A stretch of DNA of 64,000 nt from DATAES01 sp963802415 (GTDB lineage Bacteria; Actinomycetota; Acidimicrobiia; Acidimicrobiales; JACDCH01). The stretch covers positions 2,170,001 through 2,234,000 of the forward strand of contig CAWDIH010000001.1 of NCBI GenBank assembly GCA_963802415.1, read 5' to 3'. Position 1 is the first letter of the stretch, and each line of letters starts with the position of its first letter. Both the position numbers and the translations under genes were made by a program. Positions 9,993 through 19,700 of this stretch are shown here, piece by piece. Under the pieces are notes generated by a model. It did not search any database. It had not been told where the DNA came from and saw only the letters and a list, made by a program, of their open reading frames with translations.

Positions 9993-11083
9993 GGATCGTG
10001 TGCAAGATCGGCACGTCGTCGATCACCGACACGCATGGCGAGATCCGCGAGGACGCGGTCGCCTCGTTCTGCAAGGAAGTCGCCGCCCTCCGCGACGAGG
10101 GCCACCGTGTTGTCGCAGTCACCTCCGGCGCGATCGCGGCGGGTCTTCCAGCCCTACAGCTGCACGGCCGCGCCCGACCGCGCGACGCACAGACGTTGCA
10201 GGCGGTCTCAGCCGTCGGTCAGAGCCGGCTCATGCGGGTGTACGACCGCGCCTTCGCCGACCTCGGAGTCGTGTCCGGCCAGGTGCTGCTCGCGCCGCTC
10301 GACTTCGGTATCCGCCAGCAGTACCTGCATGCACGTGGGACGATCCTGCGCCTGCTCGACCTCGGCGTCGTTCCCGTGGTCAACGAAAACGATGCCATCG
10401 CCGACGACGAGATCCGCTTCGGCGACAACGACCGCCTCGCGGCGCTCGTCGCGCACCTGATCGACGCTTCGGTGCTCGTGATGCTCACCGACGCACCCGG
10501 CTTGCTGACCGCAGACCCCCGGCTCGATCCGTCCGCCTCACTCATCGAAGAGATCGTCGAAGTCGACCAGTCGCTGGAATCGGTCGCGGGCGGCGCCGGA
10601 ACGATCCATGGGAGCGGCGGCATGGCGTCGAAGATCGCCGCCGCCAAGATCGCGGCCTGGTCCGGTGTCCGCGTGGTCATCGCCGGCGCCGACCGGCCGG
10701 GTGTGTTGCGAGCGGCTGTCGCCGGTGAAGCAGGCGTCGGCACTGTCGTGCTGCCTCACGATCGGCGACTGCCCGCCCGCAAGTTGTGGATCGCGTTCGC
10801 AGTCGATGCCCGTGGCACGGTCGTGGTCGACGACGGCGCCCGCCGTGCCCTGTGCGAGCGCGGCCGGTCGCTGCTGCCCGCCGGCGTGGTCGCGGTCGAA
10901 GGACGGTTCTCTGCTGACGAGGCAGTCGAGCTCGCCGGCCCGGACCACAAGGTCTTCGCCAAGGGACTCGTGCGCGTCGGGTCAGACATGCTCAGCTCCA
11001 TCGCCGGCCGCCACACCGCCGACCTTCCCGAGGGTGTCGTGCACGAAGTCGTCCACCGCGACGACCTCGTGGTGCTCCCGTAA
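9989..11083 (+). CDS. proB: Glutamate 5-kinase
   Basis: First step of proline synthesis: ATP-dependent phosphorylation of glutamate. The amino-acid kinase domain shows CKIGTSSITD, VTSGAIAAG, NENDAIADDEIRFGDND and GSGGMASKIAAAKIA; residues beyond about 275 form the C-terminal PUA domain. 364 residues, normal for the two-domain form. The GTG start at 9989 overlaps the obg stop, so the two are likely co-translated. proA, its usual neighbour, is about 22.7 kb away on the same strand. Confidence 0.95.
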   Translation: MRIVCKIGTSSITDTHGEIREDAVASFCKEVAALRDEGHRVVAVTSGAIAAGLPALQLHGRARPRDAQTLQAVSAVGQSRLMRVYDRAFADLGVVSGQVLLAPLDFGIRQQYLHARGTILRLLDLGVVPVVNENDAIADDEIRFGDNDRLAALVAHLIDASVLVMLTDAPGLLTADPRLDPSASLIEEIVEVDQSLESVAGGAGTIHGSGGMASKIAAAKIAAWSGVRVVIAGADRPGVLRAAVAGEAGVGTVVLPHDRRLPARKLWIAFAVDARGTVVVDDGARRALCERGRSLLPAGVVAVEGRFSADEAVELAGPDHKVFAKGLVRVGSDMLSSIAGRHTADLPEGVVHEVVHRDDLVVLP

Positions 11084-11092
11084 GGCAGCCCG

Positions 11093-12250
11093 CTACCCGT
11101 CGTCAGGCGCGTCGGGCCGGTTGCTCCGTTGCCGGTTGTGCACGCTGCACCGGCAACGTCCGTTGGCCTGCGTCGTGAGCCCGCCTCGGCTGTAGGGCTG
11201 GATGTGGTCGACCTCACACTGCTCCGCAGGCACGTCGCACCCGGACGGATGGGTGCATTGCCGATCACGAACCTCGATGGCCCGGCGCAGCGCGCCCGTG
11301 AAGAAGCGTCGCCGAACACCGACATCGATGACCCGTGAGGGTCCCTCGAACACGACGCGTTCGATGTCGGCATCCCCGAGGTGGCGCACGAGCTGGCCAG
11401 GCGTGACGACGGTGCCGTCGCTGAGCTCGCAGATCTTCGAGAACCCGTCGTACCCGACGAGGACGGTGAAGAGCGGTCGTGGCATCACGGCCTGCGGGTC
11501 CATCGCGGCGGACCGGCGGGCCATCTGCTCCAGCGCGTCGGCCCGTCGTTGGTCGGACGTGCGGCGCAGGTCTGACGCCGTCGCTCGGTCACCGTGCTCG
11601 GCGCGGGCGTCGGCCCAGTCTTGGACGAACATGCGCTGCTCGAGCCGCTGCAGCTCATTGAGCACCGCGGTGCCGGCGATGGGATCGAGCATGCCGTCGA
11701 ACACGACCCGGCCTCTGAACGTGCGGACGGCGCTGAAGTGGCGCCCGTCGCGATCTCGGTCCGATGGCTCCTTGCCCACTTCGTCTTCCGCGAGGCTGCG
11801 CCAGTACCGTGTGCACCGCTGGGCCGCGGGATGTCGCATCAGCTTGATCTGGTCCACCAGTAGCACCTCATCCCGTGCGAAGAGATGGGCGATCTCGGGC
11901 TGATTGACCCGCATCAGCAGGTCTGCGTGATCGATCGGGAGCTTGCCCTCTGCCAACGCGGCAGACGTGCACGGCATCGTTCGCAGCCGCCGCGCTCGGA
12001 ACAGCTCTCGCTTCGCGGTACGAGCCGAGACGCGTGCGTCGAGCATCAGGCGCGCGACCGCAGCCTTCGAGCCGTTGTCGGCCCACTGACGCTGCGCGTC
12101 CCACGCTGCAACCAATGCCGCCCTGGCGGCTGCGAATCGGGACTCCTCCCGAATCAGTTCGATCACCAGGTCTTGTAGCTCCGTCGCCGACAGCGTCGAC
12201 GGATCAATAGCCGCCACCTCATCGATCGCCCGCCCCAGCAGGACATCCAT
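11093..12250 (-). CDS. DUF222/13E12-type HNH endonuclease family protein
   Basis: A 385-residue protein with an N-terminal DUF222 helical region and a C-terminal HNH domain: RDRQCTHPSGC, CEVDHIQPYSRGG, then a CSVHN-type end around residues 330-372, supplying the zinc Cys pairs and the catalytic His. These proteins are multi-copy in many actinobacteria and their biological role is not settled. It ends 9 bases from proB in convergent orientation. A single HNH gene here is not evidence for a defence system. Confidence 0.85.
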   Translation of the reverse strand: MDVLLGRAIDEVAAIDPSTLSATELQDLVIELIREESRFAAARAALVAAWDAQRQWADNGSKAAVARLMLDARVSARTAKRELFRARRLRTMPCTSAALAEGKLPIDHADLLMRVNQPEIAHLFARDEVLLVDQIKLMRHPAAQRCTRYWRSLAEDEVGKEPSDRDRDGRHFSAVRTFRGRVVFDGMLDPIAGTAVLNELQRLEQRMFVQDWADARAEHGDRATASDLRRTSDQRRADALEQMARRSAAMDPQAVMPRPLFTVLVGYDGFSKICELSDGTVVTPGQLVRHLGDADIERVVFEGPSRVIDVGVRRRFFTGALRRAIEVRDRQCTHPSGCDVPAEQCEVDHIQPYSRGGLTTQANGRCRCSVHNRQRSNRPDAPDDG

Positions 12251-12351
12251 CCCGCCATGCTATCGAACTGATGTTCGGTCCGCAACAGATATGAGCGAGA
12301 TTTCAAGGAAAGCATGCCGTGCCGTCGAAACACATCGGCCACGATGCACGG

Positions 12352-13050
12352 ATGCCATCCGCCACCGCGCCGACGGAACGCACGAGAGTTCGCCGCAAGG
12401 CCGAGCGTGGCCGCTACGACCGAGCCACCGTCGATGCGATCCTCGACGAGGCATTGCTGTGTCACGTGGGATTCGCCGTCGAAGGGCGGCCATGGGTCGT
12501 GCCGACCGCGTTCGCTCGCATCGGCGATCACGTCTACGTCCACGGAGCGAGTGGCAACTTCGCCCTGCGTTCACTGGCTGCCGGCGCCGAGGCATGCATC
12601 ACGGTGACGTTGCTCGACGGCCTCGTGTTGTCGCGCTCCGCGTTCCACCACTCGATGAACTACCGGTCCGTGATGCTGTTCGGGGCGGCCGAGGCCGTGC
12701 GGGCGGAGCACGACAAGCGCGCCGCAATGATGGCCATCCTCGAACACCTGGTCCCGGGGCGCAGCGGTGGCACCAGACCGCCAACTGCGGAGGAGCTGCG
12801 AGCGACGCTGGTCCTCAGACTGCCGATCGACGAGGTGTCGGCCAAGGTCCGCACCGGTCCGCCCATCGAGGACGATGCCGACCTCGGGCTCGAGCACTGG
12901 GCGGGCGTGCTCCCGCTGACGCTCACGCCCGGGCGTCCGATTCCGGACGACGGAACTCGGGCGCTCCGCGGCGACAACAGCCCTGACCACGTCGGCCGGT
13001 GGCGCACCGTGTACCCTGACGCTTCCGGCGACGGGCGGCCGCCAGCGTGA
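12352..13050 (+). CDS. Pyridoxamine 5'-phosphate oxidase-fold flavin-binding protein
   Basis: About 232 residues from ATG 12352 (a GTG at 12319 in the same frame would add 11). The split-barrel FMN-binding pattern is seen in LCHVGFAVEGRPWVVPTAF, HGASGNFALRSL and NYRSVMLFG, as in the Pyridox_ox_2 group. Probably a flavin- or F420-dependent oxidoreductase; substrate unknown. Stands alone between an HNH gene and the pilus block. Its stop lies inside a small palindrome at 13044-13059. Confidence 0.75.
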   Translation: MPSATAPTERTRVRRKAERGRYDRATVDAILDEALLCHVGFAVEGRPWVVPTAFARIGDHVYVHGASGNFALRSLAAGAEACITVTLLDGLVLSRSAFHHSMNYRSVMLFGAAEAVRAEHDKRAAMMAILEHLVPGRSGGTRPPTAEELRATLVLRLPIDEVSAKVRTGPPIEDDADLGLEHWAGVLPLTLTPGRPIPDDGTRALRGDNSPDHVGRWRTVYPDASGDGRPPA

Positions 13051-13081
13051 TGTCACGCTTCGTGAGAGTCTGAACACTCTC
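13044..13081. terminator. Two tandem small hairpins after the flavin-binding protein gene
   Basis: AGCGTGA and TCACGCT with a 2-base centre (13044-13059, including the stop codon), then GAGAGT and ACTCTC around a 6-base loop (13064-13081). Possible terminator ahead of the pil genes or operator for them; no T-tract follows. A TTGACA lies at 13113-13118, but I see no convincing -10 partner. Confidence 0.4.
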
Positions 13082-13123
13082 GGGTGAATCGTCGGATTTC
13101 ATTGGGTAAGCGTTGACAAGCGG

Positions 13124-14985
13124 TTGGCTCGAGAGTGGGTGCGCGCGGCCAACATCGTGGAGGTGGCAGGACGAGTGCTGCGCCGAAGAAAGCCCTCACA
13201 CGGCGCGCGTAGCGCCGGCGCTGGCAAGAACACGCCCGGCCTTTCCGAGAAGGGGACGAGCGTGGAACCGGTCGTTCCGGCCTCACCGATCGAACGAGAC
13301 GCCGACAAGCCCTACCTAGGCGAGATCCTCATCCGCCTCGACGCGGTCGACGAATCGAGCCTGGGGCAGGCCTTGGCGGACCAGGCGGCCAGCGGGGGGC
13401 GGCTCGGTCAGCTGCTCATCGAGCGGGGACTCATCAGCGATGCGGCGCTGGCGAGAGCCCTATCGGAGCAGTTGGGGATCCCGCTGGCCGACCTGGCACA
13501 CGTACAACTCGACGCCGGCACCACGGCGCTCCTCCCGGAGCACGTCGCCCGCGCGGCGCAAGCAGTTCCGCTCACCGCCGACGACGACGGCGTCGAGGTC
13601 GTGCTCGCCGACCCGACCAAGGAAGCGCGGAAGGCGGTCCTCCAGGCTCTCGGCCAGCCGGTCCGGTTCCAGATCGCTCCGGCGAGCCAGGTGCGCAGGG
13701 CGCTCGACACCGCGTACCGAGCGACCGAGCACGTCGATCGACTCGTCGCCGCGTTCGACGCCGGCAGACCGAGAAGTCTCGCCGCGAACGACATCACGCT
13801 GACCGATGCCGCAGCGTCAGCGCCGGTCGTGCGGGTCGTGGACTCCATCGTGACCCAGGCGCTGCGGGAGCGTGCGTCCGACGTGCACCTCGAACCGCAG
13901 GACAACACGATCCGGGTTCGCTATCGCGTCGACGGCGCGCTGCACGATGCACTTGATTTGCCCGCCCACATCGGGCCCGCCCTCATCAGCCGGCTCAAGA
14001 TCATGGCAGGCATGAACATCGTCGAGCGCCGGCGTCCGCAAGACGGACAGTTCACGCTGAGGGTCGACGGCCGCGACGTCGACATCCGCACGGCGACCGT
14101 TGCCACCATCTGGGGCGAGAAGTGCGTGCTGCGTCTGCTCGACAAGAGCCGATCGCTCATCCGGCTCGGGGAGCTCGGCATGCCGGAGGACACGCACACC
14201 GCGTTCTCCACGTCTCGTGCGCTCACCGTTCGGCATGGTGCTGTGCGCCGGACCGACCGGGAGCGGCAAGACCACCACGCTGTACGCGTCGCTGGCCGAG
14301 ATCAACCAGCCCCACCGCAACATCATGACGGTCGAAGACCCGGTCGAGTACGTGTTCCCGTCGATCAACCAGATCCAGACGAGCGAATCCGTCGGCATCA
14401 ACTTCGCCGACCGGTCTCAAGTCGATCTTGCGTCAGGACCCGGACGTGATCCTCGTCGGCGAATGCCGTGACCCCGAAACGGCGCGCATCGCCGTGCAAT
14501 CCGCGCTCACCGGCCACTTCGTGCTGTCCACGCTGCACGCCACCGACGCGGTCGCCGCGCTCCACCGGCTGCTCGACATGGGCATCGAGTCGTTCCTCGT
14601 TGCCTCGTCGATGCTCGCCGTCGTGGGCCAACGGCTCGTGCGGAGGATCTGCGACAACTGCAAGACCACGTACACGCCGACTGCCGAAGAGCTCGCCTTC
14701 TACGTCGAGGCGGGTGGCGCCGACCCCGAGCGCGACGTCTTCTGGCACGGAGCGGGCTGCAACTTCTGCGCCGACACCGGCTATCAGGACCGGATCGGCG
14801 TCTACGAGCTGTTGCACATCACGCCCGAGATCAAGCGTCTCGTCGTCGGGTGGGCCACGCAAGAGGAACTTCGCCGCCTGGCCGTTGCGCAGGGGATGCG
14901 CACGCTTCAGGAAGAAGCGGTGCGGCTCGTCGAGCGGGACGTCACCACGTTGTCGGAAGTCATCCGAACGATCTACGCGCTGTAA
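13124..14985 (+). CDS. pilB: Type IV pilus extension ATPase PilB/GspE (two 1-base insertions)
   Basis: Hexameric cytoplasmic ATPase that powers pilus assembly. The N-terminal GspE domain (YLGEILIRLDAVDESSLGQA) is followed by the ATPase core with Walker A GPTGSGKTTT, Asp box MTVEDPVEY, a Walker B region VILVGECRDPETA, the His box STLHATD and the zinc tetracysteine C-x2-C / C-x2-C. These lie in three frames. Extra bases at about 14210 (before RLVRSPFGM) and 14409 (before TGLKS) restore the family sequence. The start is uncertain: TTG 13124 is longest, but GTG 13262 has a good AAGGGG ribosome site 6 bases ahead and gives a more typical N-terminus (about 573 residues; 3n+2). Heads a run of pil genes. 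Confidence 0.9.
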
Positions 14986-15004
14986 GTCGAAAGGTCCGGG
15001 CCGC

Positions 15005-16217
15005 ATGCCGAAATACAGCTTCACTGCGCTGTCGCTCGACGGGACGCGCATAGCAGGCACCCAGGACGCCGCGACGCTCGGCGACGTTCACCTACATCTC
15101 GCCGAACGCGATCTGCTCCCCATCCAGGTGGCGGAGAAGAAGAGCATCCTGCAGTACGAGATCACGAAGAAGAGGGTCAAGCCGCGCGACCTGATGCACT
15201 TCAGCCGCCAGCTCGGCGTCTTCATCCGCGCGGGGATCCCGATCATCAACGCCCTCGAGGTCATCTCGTTGGAGATGACGGACAAGGTCTTCAAACCTGC
15301 GCTCGAGGACATCATGGACATGCTGCGCAGCGGTTCGACGTTCTCCGCTGCGGCGTCCCGTCACGAAGAGGTGTTTCCGCCGTTCTATCTCGGCATCCTG
15401 CGCTCGGCCGAGGTCACCGGCAACCTCGACGTCGCTCTCGACGAGTTGGCCGACTACCTCGACCGTGACATCGACGTGCGTCAGAAGGTGAAGAGCGCGC
15501 TCGTCTACCCCATCATCGTCCTCGGGATGGCCGTCGTGGTGGTGCTCATCCTGACGCTGTTCGTCCTTCCCCGATTCGAGACCTTCTTCGATAGCTTCCA
15601 CGCCAAGCTCCCGCTCCCGACCCGCATGCTGCTTTCGGTCGCCAATTTCATGGGTCATTGGGGATGGCTGATCGCCGCGATCATCGTGGGCTCGGTCATC
15701 GGGGCGGTTGTCTATTTCCGAACCCCGAACGGTCGTGCGAGGAAGGATGCGTTGCTCTTGCGCGTTCCTGTCTTCGGTGACCTGCTCGAGCACGCCATCG
15801 TCGAGCGGTTCTGCCGGATCCTCGCGTCGATGATGAACGCCGGTGTGCCGGTGCCCGAAGCCCTCGCGGTCACGGGCGACGCCACCAACAACTCGGTCTT
15901 TCGCGAACGCATCGCGCGAGGCGCGCGATGCGATGTTGCGAGGGGAGGGCCTGGCGACGCCGCTGAACAGTACCGACCTGTTCCCGCCCTCGATCCGGCA
16001 GATGTTCCGGGTCGGAGAGGACACGGGCTCGCTCGACCAGCAACTCGAGACGGCAGCCAACTATCTGGACCGAGAGCTCGACTACAAGATCAAGCGCTTC
16101 ACGAGCTACTTCGAGCCCGCCGTCATCATCTTCGTCGGCGTTCTCGTGGGCTTCGTCGCCATCGCGCTCGTCTCCGCCATGTACGGCGTGTACAACCAGG
16201 TCAACGTCACCCCGTGA
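15005..16217 (+). CDS. pilC: Type IV pilus inner-membrane platform protein PilC (1-base insertion)
   Basis: Polytopic platform protein that couples PilB to pilin extraction. Two repeated T2SSF domains: the first around HFSRQLGVFIRAGIPIINAL, the second around FCRILASMMNAGVPVPEAL, each followed by hydrophobic helices. The frame breaks at RERIA; one extra G near 15921 restores RARDAMLRGEGLATPL and the C-terminal helix FEPAVIIFVGVLVGFVAIAL. Corrected length about 403 residues (span 3n+1). Start ATG 15005, 19 bases after pilB. The stop overlaps the GTG of the next gene. Confidence 0.92.
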
Positions 16218-16681
16218 CGTCGAACATGCACACCGTTCGTGCTCGCGGTGACGCCGGGCTGACGTTCACCGAGCTCCTCGCGGCCATCATGATCCTCGGC
16301 GTGTGCGTGGTGTTCCTCCTCGGTGGGACAACATTTCTACCGATCGCCGCGAGCACCCATCGTCAGGACGCGCAAGTGGACGCGATGCTTCGGAACTGGG
16401 CGGAAGCGGTCAAGGCGAAGGGCTTCGACACGTCGGGCGGACTCTGCGCGCCAGATACGTACTCGATCGACGCTCTGAAGTCTGAGGCGTATCTCCCGTC
16501 AGATTTCTCCTTAGCGGGTTTTACGAGCAGCGCGCCCGTCGTGGACACCTGGGATGGGTCCACCTTCGTGCCATGTAGTCCCGGAACGGCCCTGCTTGCC
16601 CGGGTTGGCCTGACCCTGACCTCGTCGCAGACGGCTCATCCCGTCTCGCAGTCGCTCGAAGTCGTGGTGGGACGGCCGTGA
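16214..16681 (+). CDS. Prepilin-like protein (PilV-type minor pilin)
   Basis: About 155 residues. A short basic leader ends in Gly before LTFTELLAAIMILGVCVVFLL, the class III/type IV signal with Glu at position 5 of the mature protein. The body is short, with two Cys residues that could form a disulfide (GLCAPDTYS and FVPCSPG). GTG 16214 overlaps the pilC stop; ATG 16226 is the alternative. Probably a minor pilin at the pilus tip or base. Confidence 0.75.
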   Translation: MTSNMHTVRARGDAGLTFTELLAAIMILGVCVVFLLGGTTFLPIAASTHRQDAQVDAMLRNWAEAVKAKGFDTSGGLCAPDTYSIDALKSEAYLPSDFSLAGFTSSAPVVDTWDGSTFVPCSPGTALLARVGLTLTSSQTAHPVSQSLEVVVGRP

Positions 16682-17268
16682 GGCGCGGGGACGACGGTGT
16701 CACGTTGGTCGAGCTCCTGGTGTGCATCGCGATCACCGGTGTGGTCATGTCGGCACTGGCCGCGAGCTTCTTCGCTTCGACCAGGTCGATCAACGACTCC
16801 AGCGCTCGCATGGCCAACACGCACGACAGTCAGATGGCTGCCAGCTTCTTCTCGAGCGATGTGCAAAGTTCCAGGTGGGTCTGGACGGCCACCCCGCCTC
16901 TCCCCTTCCCGACCTGTGGCTCTGGTGGCTCGATTGTGACCTTCGCGTGGGTCGGTTCTGATTCGCAGGGCAAGGTCGCGACCTACCGGATGATCAACCA
17001 GGACGGCGAGCGCCAACTCGTTCGTTACCTCTGCAGCGGACCAGTGCTCGCAATGCCAATGACTCCGACGTCCACCGTTGTGATCGCGCACAACCTCTAC
17101 ACCTCACCGCCGATAGTCGACTGCTTCGGATCCGGGAACACGAAGCTGCCGTCGTGTGACGGCTCGGACATCGTCGTAGCCGAACTCACCGCGCACGCAC
17201 AAGCCAACATCGCCGACGGTACCGGTTTCGACTACATCCTCCGGGCGACGAGGCGTCAGTCGACATGA
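16678..17268 (+). CDS. Prepilin-like protein (PilW-type minor pilin)
   Basis: 196 residues. The N-terminus RRGDDGVTLVELLVCIAITGVV is a prepilin cleavage site with the conserved Glu, followed by about 20 hydrophobic residues. The rest is a globular domain with several Cys residues. Start GTG 16678 overlaps the stop of the previous gene; the stop overlaps the next ATG, so all these genes look co-translated. Assigned as minor pilin from signal and context; sequence beyond the helix is not diagnostic. Confidence 0.75.
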   Translation: MRRGDDGVTLVELLVCIAITGVVMSALAASFFASTRSINDSSARMANTHDSQMAASFFSSDVQSSRWVWTATPPLPFPTCGSGGSIVTFAWVGSDSQGKVATYRMINQDGERQLVRYLCSGPVLAMPMTPTSTVVIAHNLYTSPPIVDCFGSGNTKLPSCDGSDIVVAELTAHAQANIADGTGFDYILRATRRQST

Positions 17269-19134
17269 GAGCTCGTCGCCGGAGCGATGAGGGTCAGGTG
17301 CTCGGCCTCGCGCTCGTGTTTCTCACCTTCGTCGCGCTCGTCCTAGCCGCGACGTTGACCGCAGCCGCGACCAATCTGCGCGTGACGCAGACGTTGTCCC
17401 AGCAGCGCGACGAGCGGTATGCGGCTGAAGCGGGCATCCTCGCCGCAGCGGAGAGGATTCAGGGCGACCTGACGCGAGCACTCGGCACCGATCCGCAATC
17501 ACCGGACCAGTGCGGCTTCCATTCGGGCCCTGACTTCGTCAACTCGATGCAGGTGGATGTGTCGTGCTCTCCCAAGGCCGGCAGTGGCGCAGGTCCAGGC
17601 GCCGCCAACCGGCCGCCATATTCCGCCTTGGCGTTGCCCTTCTCGGGCCCTGGAAGCAACGAGGGCCTCATTCAAGTCAACGTCCCGAACATGAAAGTGT
17701 TCGGACCGGTCGGATCCGCCGGTACGTGCAATCTCCCTCAGTGCCCCACCCCGAGCGTGGAGCCGGGCGGGGATCCGGGCGGCGGAGGAACTGCACCGGG
17801 CTATGCGCCCCGCTCGGCCAGTGCGCCGGCTGTCCTGCCCACCACGACAGCGGCGTGCAGCGCCGACGGTGTCGCGACCTTCTTGCCCGGCACGTACACA
17901 TCGCCGCCGTCTGCTAGTGGGTGTCCCACTTGGTGGTTCCAACCGGGCGCGTACTACTTCGACTTCACCAACAGCGGACCGCACGTCTGGACCGTCGACG
18001 ACAACACCACAGTCGTCGGCGGCACCCAAAGACTGAATCAGTGGACGCCGGGCCAGCCGCCTACGCTGCCCGGAGCGTGTAGGGCCCCGGGGGATCCGTT
18101 CGCGAGCGACGGCGTGCAGTTCGTCTTCGGCGGCCATTTCGCGGATGCAGGTCGGCTCGACGGGGAGAGTCGAGTTGTGTCCCCAGCCCAGCAGCAATCA
18201 GCAGCAGATCGCGGTCTACGGGATGACACCCACGCTCGTGGCACCACAGCCGCCGCAGATTCTGACGCAGGAACCGGCGAATGCGGCCAACAGCAACCCT
18301 CCGTATATTCCGTACAACCCGCTGCAGCAGGCGACGAGAGTCGGCGGAGGCGAGGCTCAAGCGTCGCCGCCGATTCCCGCTGGCGGGGCCGCACAGATCA
18401 CCGTCAGCGGCTTCCCGATCCAGGACCCTGGTTCGATCATCGAGCAAGCGCAGGTGAGGGTCGTGCACCGCGAGGACACGGCGATTCAACTGTCGCTGGA
18501 CGTGAAGGACGGAGCGACTCTCTTACAGTCACTACCGCTTCCGGCGGGCGATTTCTGCAATCCCTTCGGGGAGTGCACGAGCCAGGTGGATGTCACACCG
18601 CAGTTCCGCAACGATCCAACGCTGACATCCCGCCTCAACGTCACCTTCACTGCCACCGCGCCGCCCGCTGGGGGACCGTACTTCTCAGCCGTTGACGCGA
18701 TCGTGCTCGATCTGACCGTCGACATGCCGACGAATGGATATCGACCTCTGGTCGGATGCACGCAGCTCACTCTGGGCACCGCCAGTGACCCGCAGCAGCA
18801 GTGCCCGGTGCTCTCGACAGTGGCAGGAGCGCAGCTGTATCTGCAGGGAACGGTCTACGCCCCAACCGGTGGGCTCGACGTCAATGGCCGACCCGATGAC
18901 CCGGTCCGCTTCAACCGCGGGATCATCGCGCGGACTGTCGTCTTCCGACCAGGCAACGGGGGAGCTCCGGATGGCGTCACAGCGGGAGGCGCGTTCGACC
19001 GGTTCGTCGTTCTCAACGCGACGGTGAACGACAATCCACGGCTCGCGGCGTCAGTGTCGTTCGACGACGTCCAGGCCTTTCTCGAACAGAGGCCGCTGCC
19101 GAACATCACCTACAACAGCTGGGACGTGAAGTGA
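17265..19134 (+). CDS. Large PilX-like pilus-associated protein (1-base insertion)
   Basis: Begins with a basic leader and one hydrophobic helix (GQVLGLALVFLTFVALVLAA), then ERYAAEAGILAAAERIQ, as in PilX N-terminal regions. The body is unusually long (about 622 residues after correction) and rich in Pro, Gly, Thr and Asn, a secreted adhesin-like composition. An extra T in the TTT at 18137-18139 splits it; the downstream frame continues with MQVGSTGRVELC. The span is 3n+1. Possibly a tip adhesin; no known adhesin domain is recognised. Base use is less GC-rich than in neighbouring housekeeping genes. Confidence 0.7.
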
Positions 19135-19255
19135 TCGACATGTCGAACATCGAAACGGAGGAAGTGCCACGGCGGACAGATGTGACCTGAATTTCATGTA
19201 CTCAAACAAGCGCAAGTGTCTCGGAACACCAATGAAAGGCGAGAAGGGAAAGCAG

Positions 19256-19630
19256 ATGTTGAAGACCATCAGGGGCCGAGAGGCCCAACGGCGGAAGGGC
19301 GACGAGGGCTTCACCCTCATCGAGCTCTTGGTCGTGATCGTGATCCTGGCCATCCTGGCTGCGATCGTCGTGTTCGCAGTGGGCGGGATCGGCGACAGGG
19401 GCCAGAGCAGCGCATGCTCCACGGATCTCAAGACGATCCAGACGGCGCAGGAAGCGTTCTATGCAAACCCCGACCCCGGTACATCACCGCGGTATGCCGT
19501 CAACAAGGCGGAACTGCAGACCAAACGCCTCCTTACGACCGACACAGGACCGTCACTTCACAGCACCGACGGCACCGGCACGTCGTACACGATCACCGCG
19601 ATTGCCCCCTGCACGAATAACTATCCGTAG
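19256..19630 (+). CDS. Major type IV pilin-like protein
   Basis: 124 residues. A leader ends in EG before FTLIELLVVIVILAILAAIV, a near-perfect type IV prepilin signal (cleavage after Gly, Glu at +5). The body is small, with two Cys residues forming a likely C-terminal loop. ATG 19256 is chosen because GAGAAGGG lies about 7 bases ahead; longer in-frame starts exist at 19196 and 19232. Separated from the previous gene by about 120 bases, so it may have its own promoter, as major pilins often do. Followed by a strong terminator. Confidence 0.88.
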   Translation: MLKTIRGREAQRRKGDEGFTLIELLVVIVILAILAAIVVFAVGGIGDRGQSSACSTDLKTIQTAQEAFYANPDPGTSPRYAVNKAELQTKRLLTTDTGPSLHSTDGTGTSYTITAIAPCTNNYP

Positions 19631-19651
19631 ACACCGAACTCGTGACGTCCG

Positions 19652-19685
19652 ACCAAGCGCCGCCCGCTCCAGGGCGGCGCTTGGT
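19652..19685. terminator. Bidirectional hairpin terminator after the pilin gene
   Basis: A perfect 14-bp stem: arm 19652-19665 (ACCAAGCGCCGCCC), loop GCTCCA, arm 19672-19685. It lies between the pilin stop (19630) and the convergent DUF429 gene (ending at 19701), so it can serve both. It lacks a long T-tract, as usual in high-GC actinobacteria. Confidence 0.85.
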
Positions 19686-19700
19686 TGACGTCGCAATCTG

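Noticed and set aside
8720..11083. A single 787-residue protein joining Obg and glutamate kinase
   Set aside because: The Obg N-terminal frame runs into proB only because of one extra base near 9128; the Obg GTPase core is in the other frame and its stop overlaps a proper proB GTG.
11093..12250. HNH protein as part of a defence or restriction system
   Set aside because: It is a lone 13E12/DUF222-type gene between proB and a flavin-fold gene with no methylase, nuclease partner or other defence gene.
13113..13160. Sigma-70 promoter ahead of pilB
   Set aside because: TTGACA is present but no acceptable -10 element is found at the right distance, so it is not annotated as a promoter.
14468..16681. 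A 737-residue reading spanning pilC and a pilin
   Set aside because: It begins out of frame inside pilB and leaves the pilC frame at about 15921; PilC and the pilin are separate, overlapping genes.
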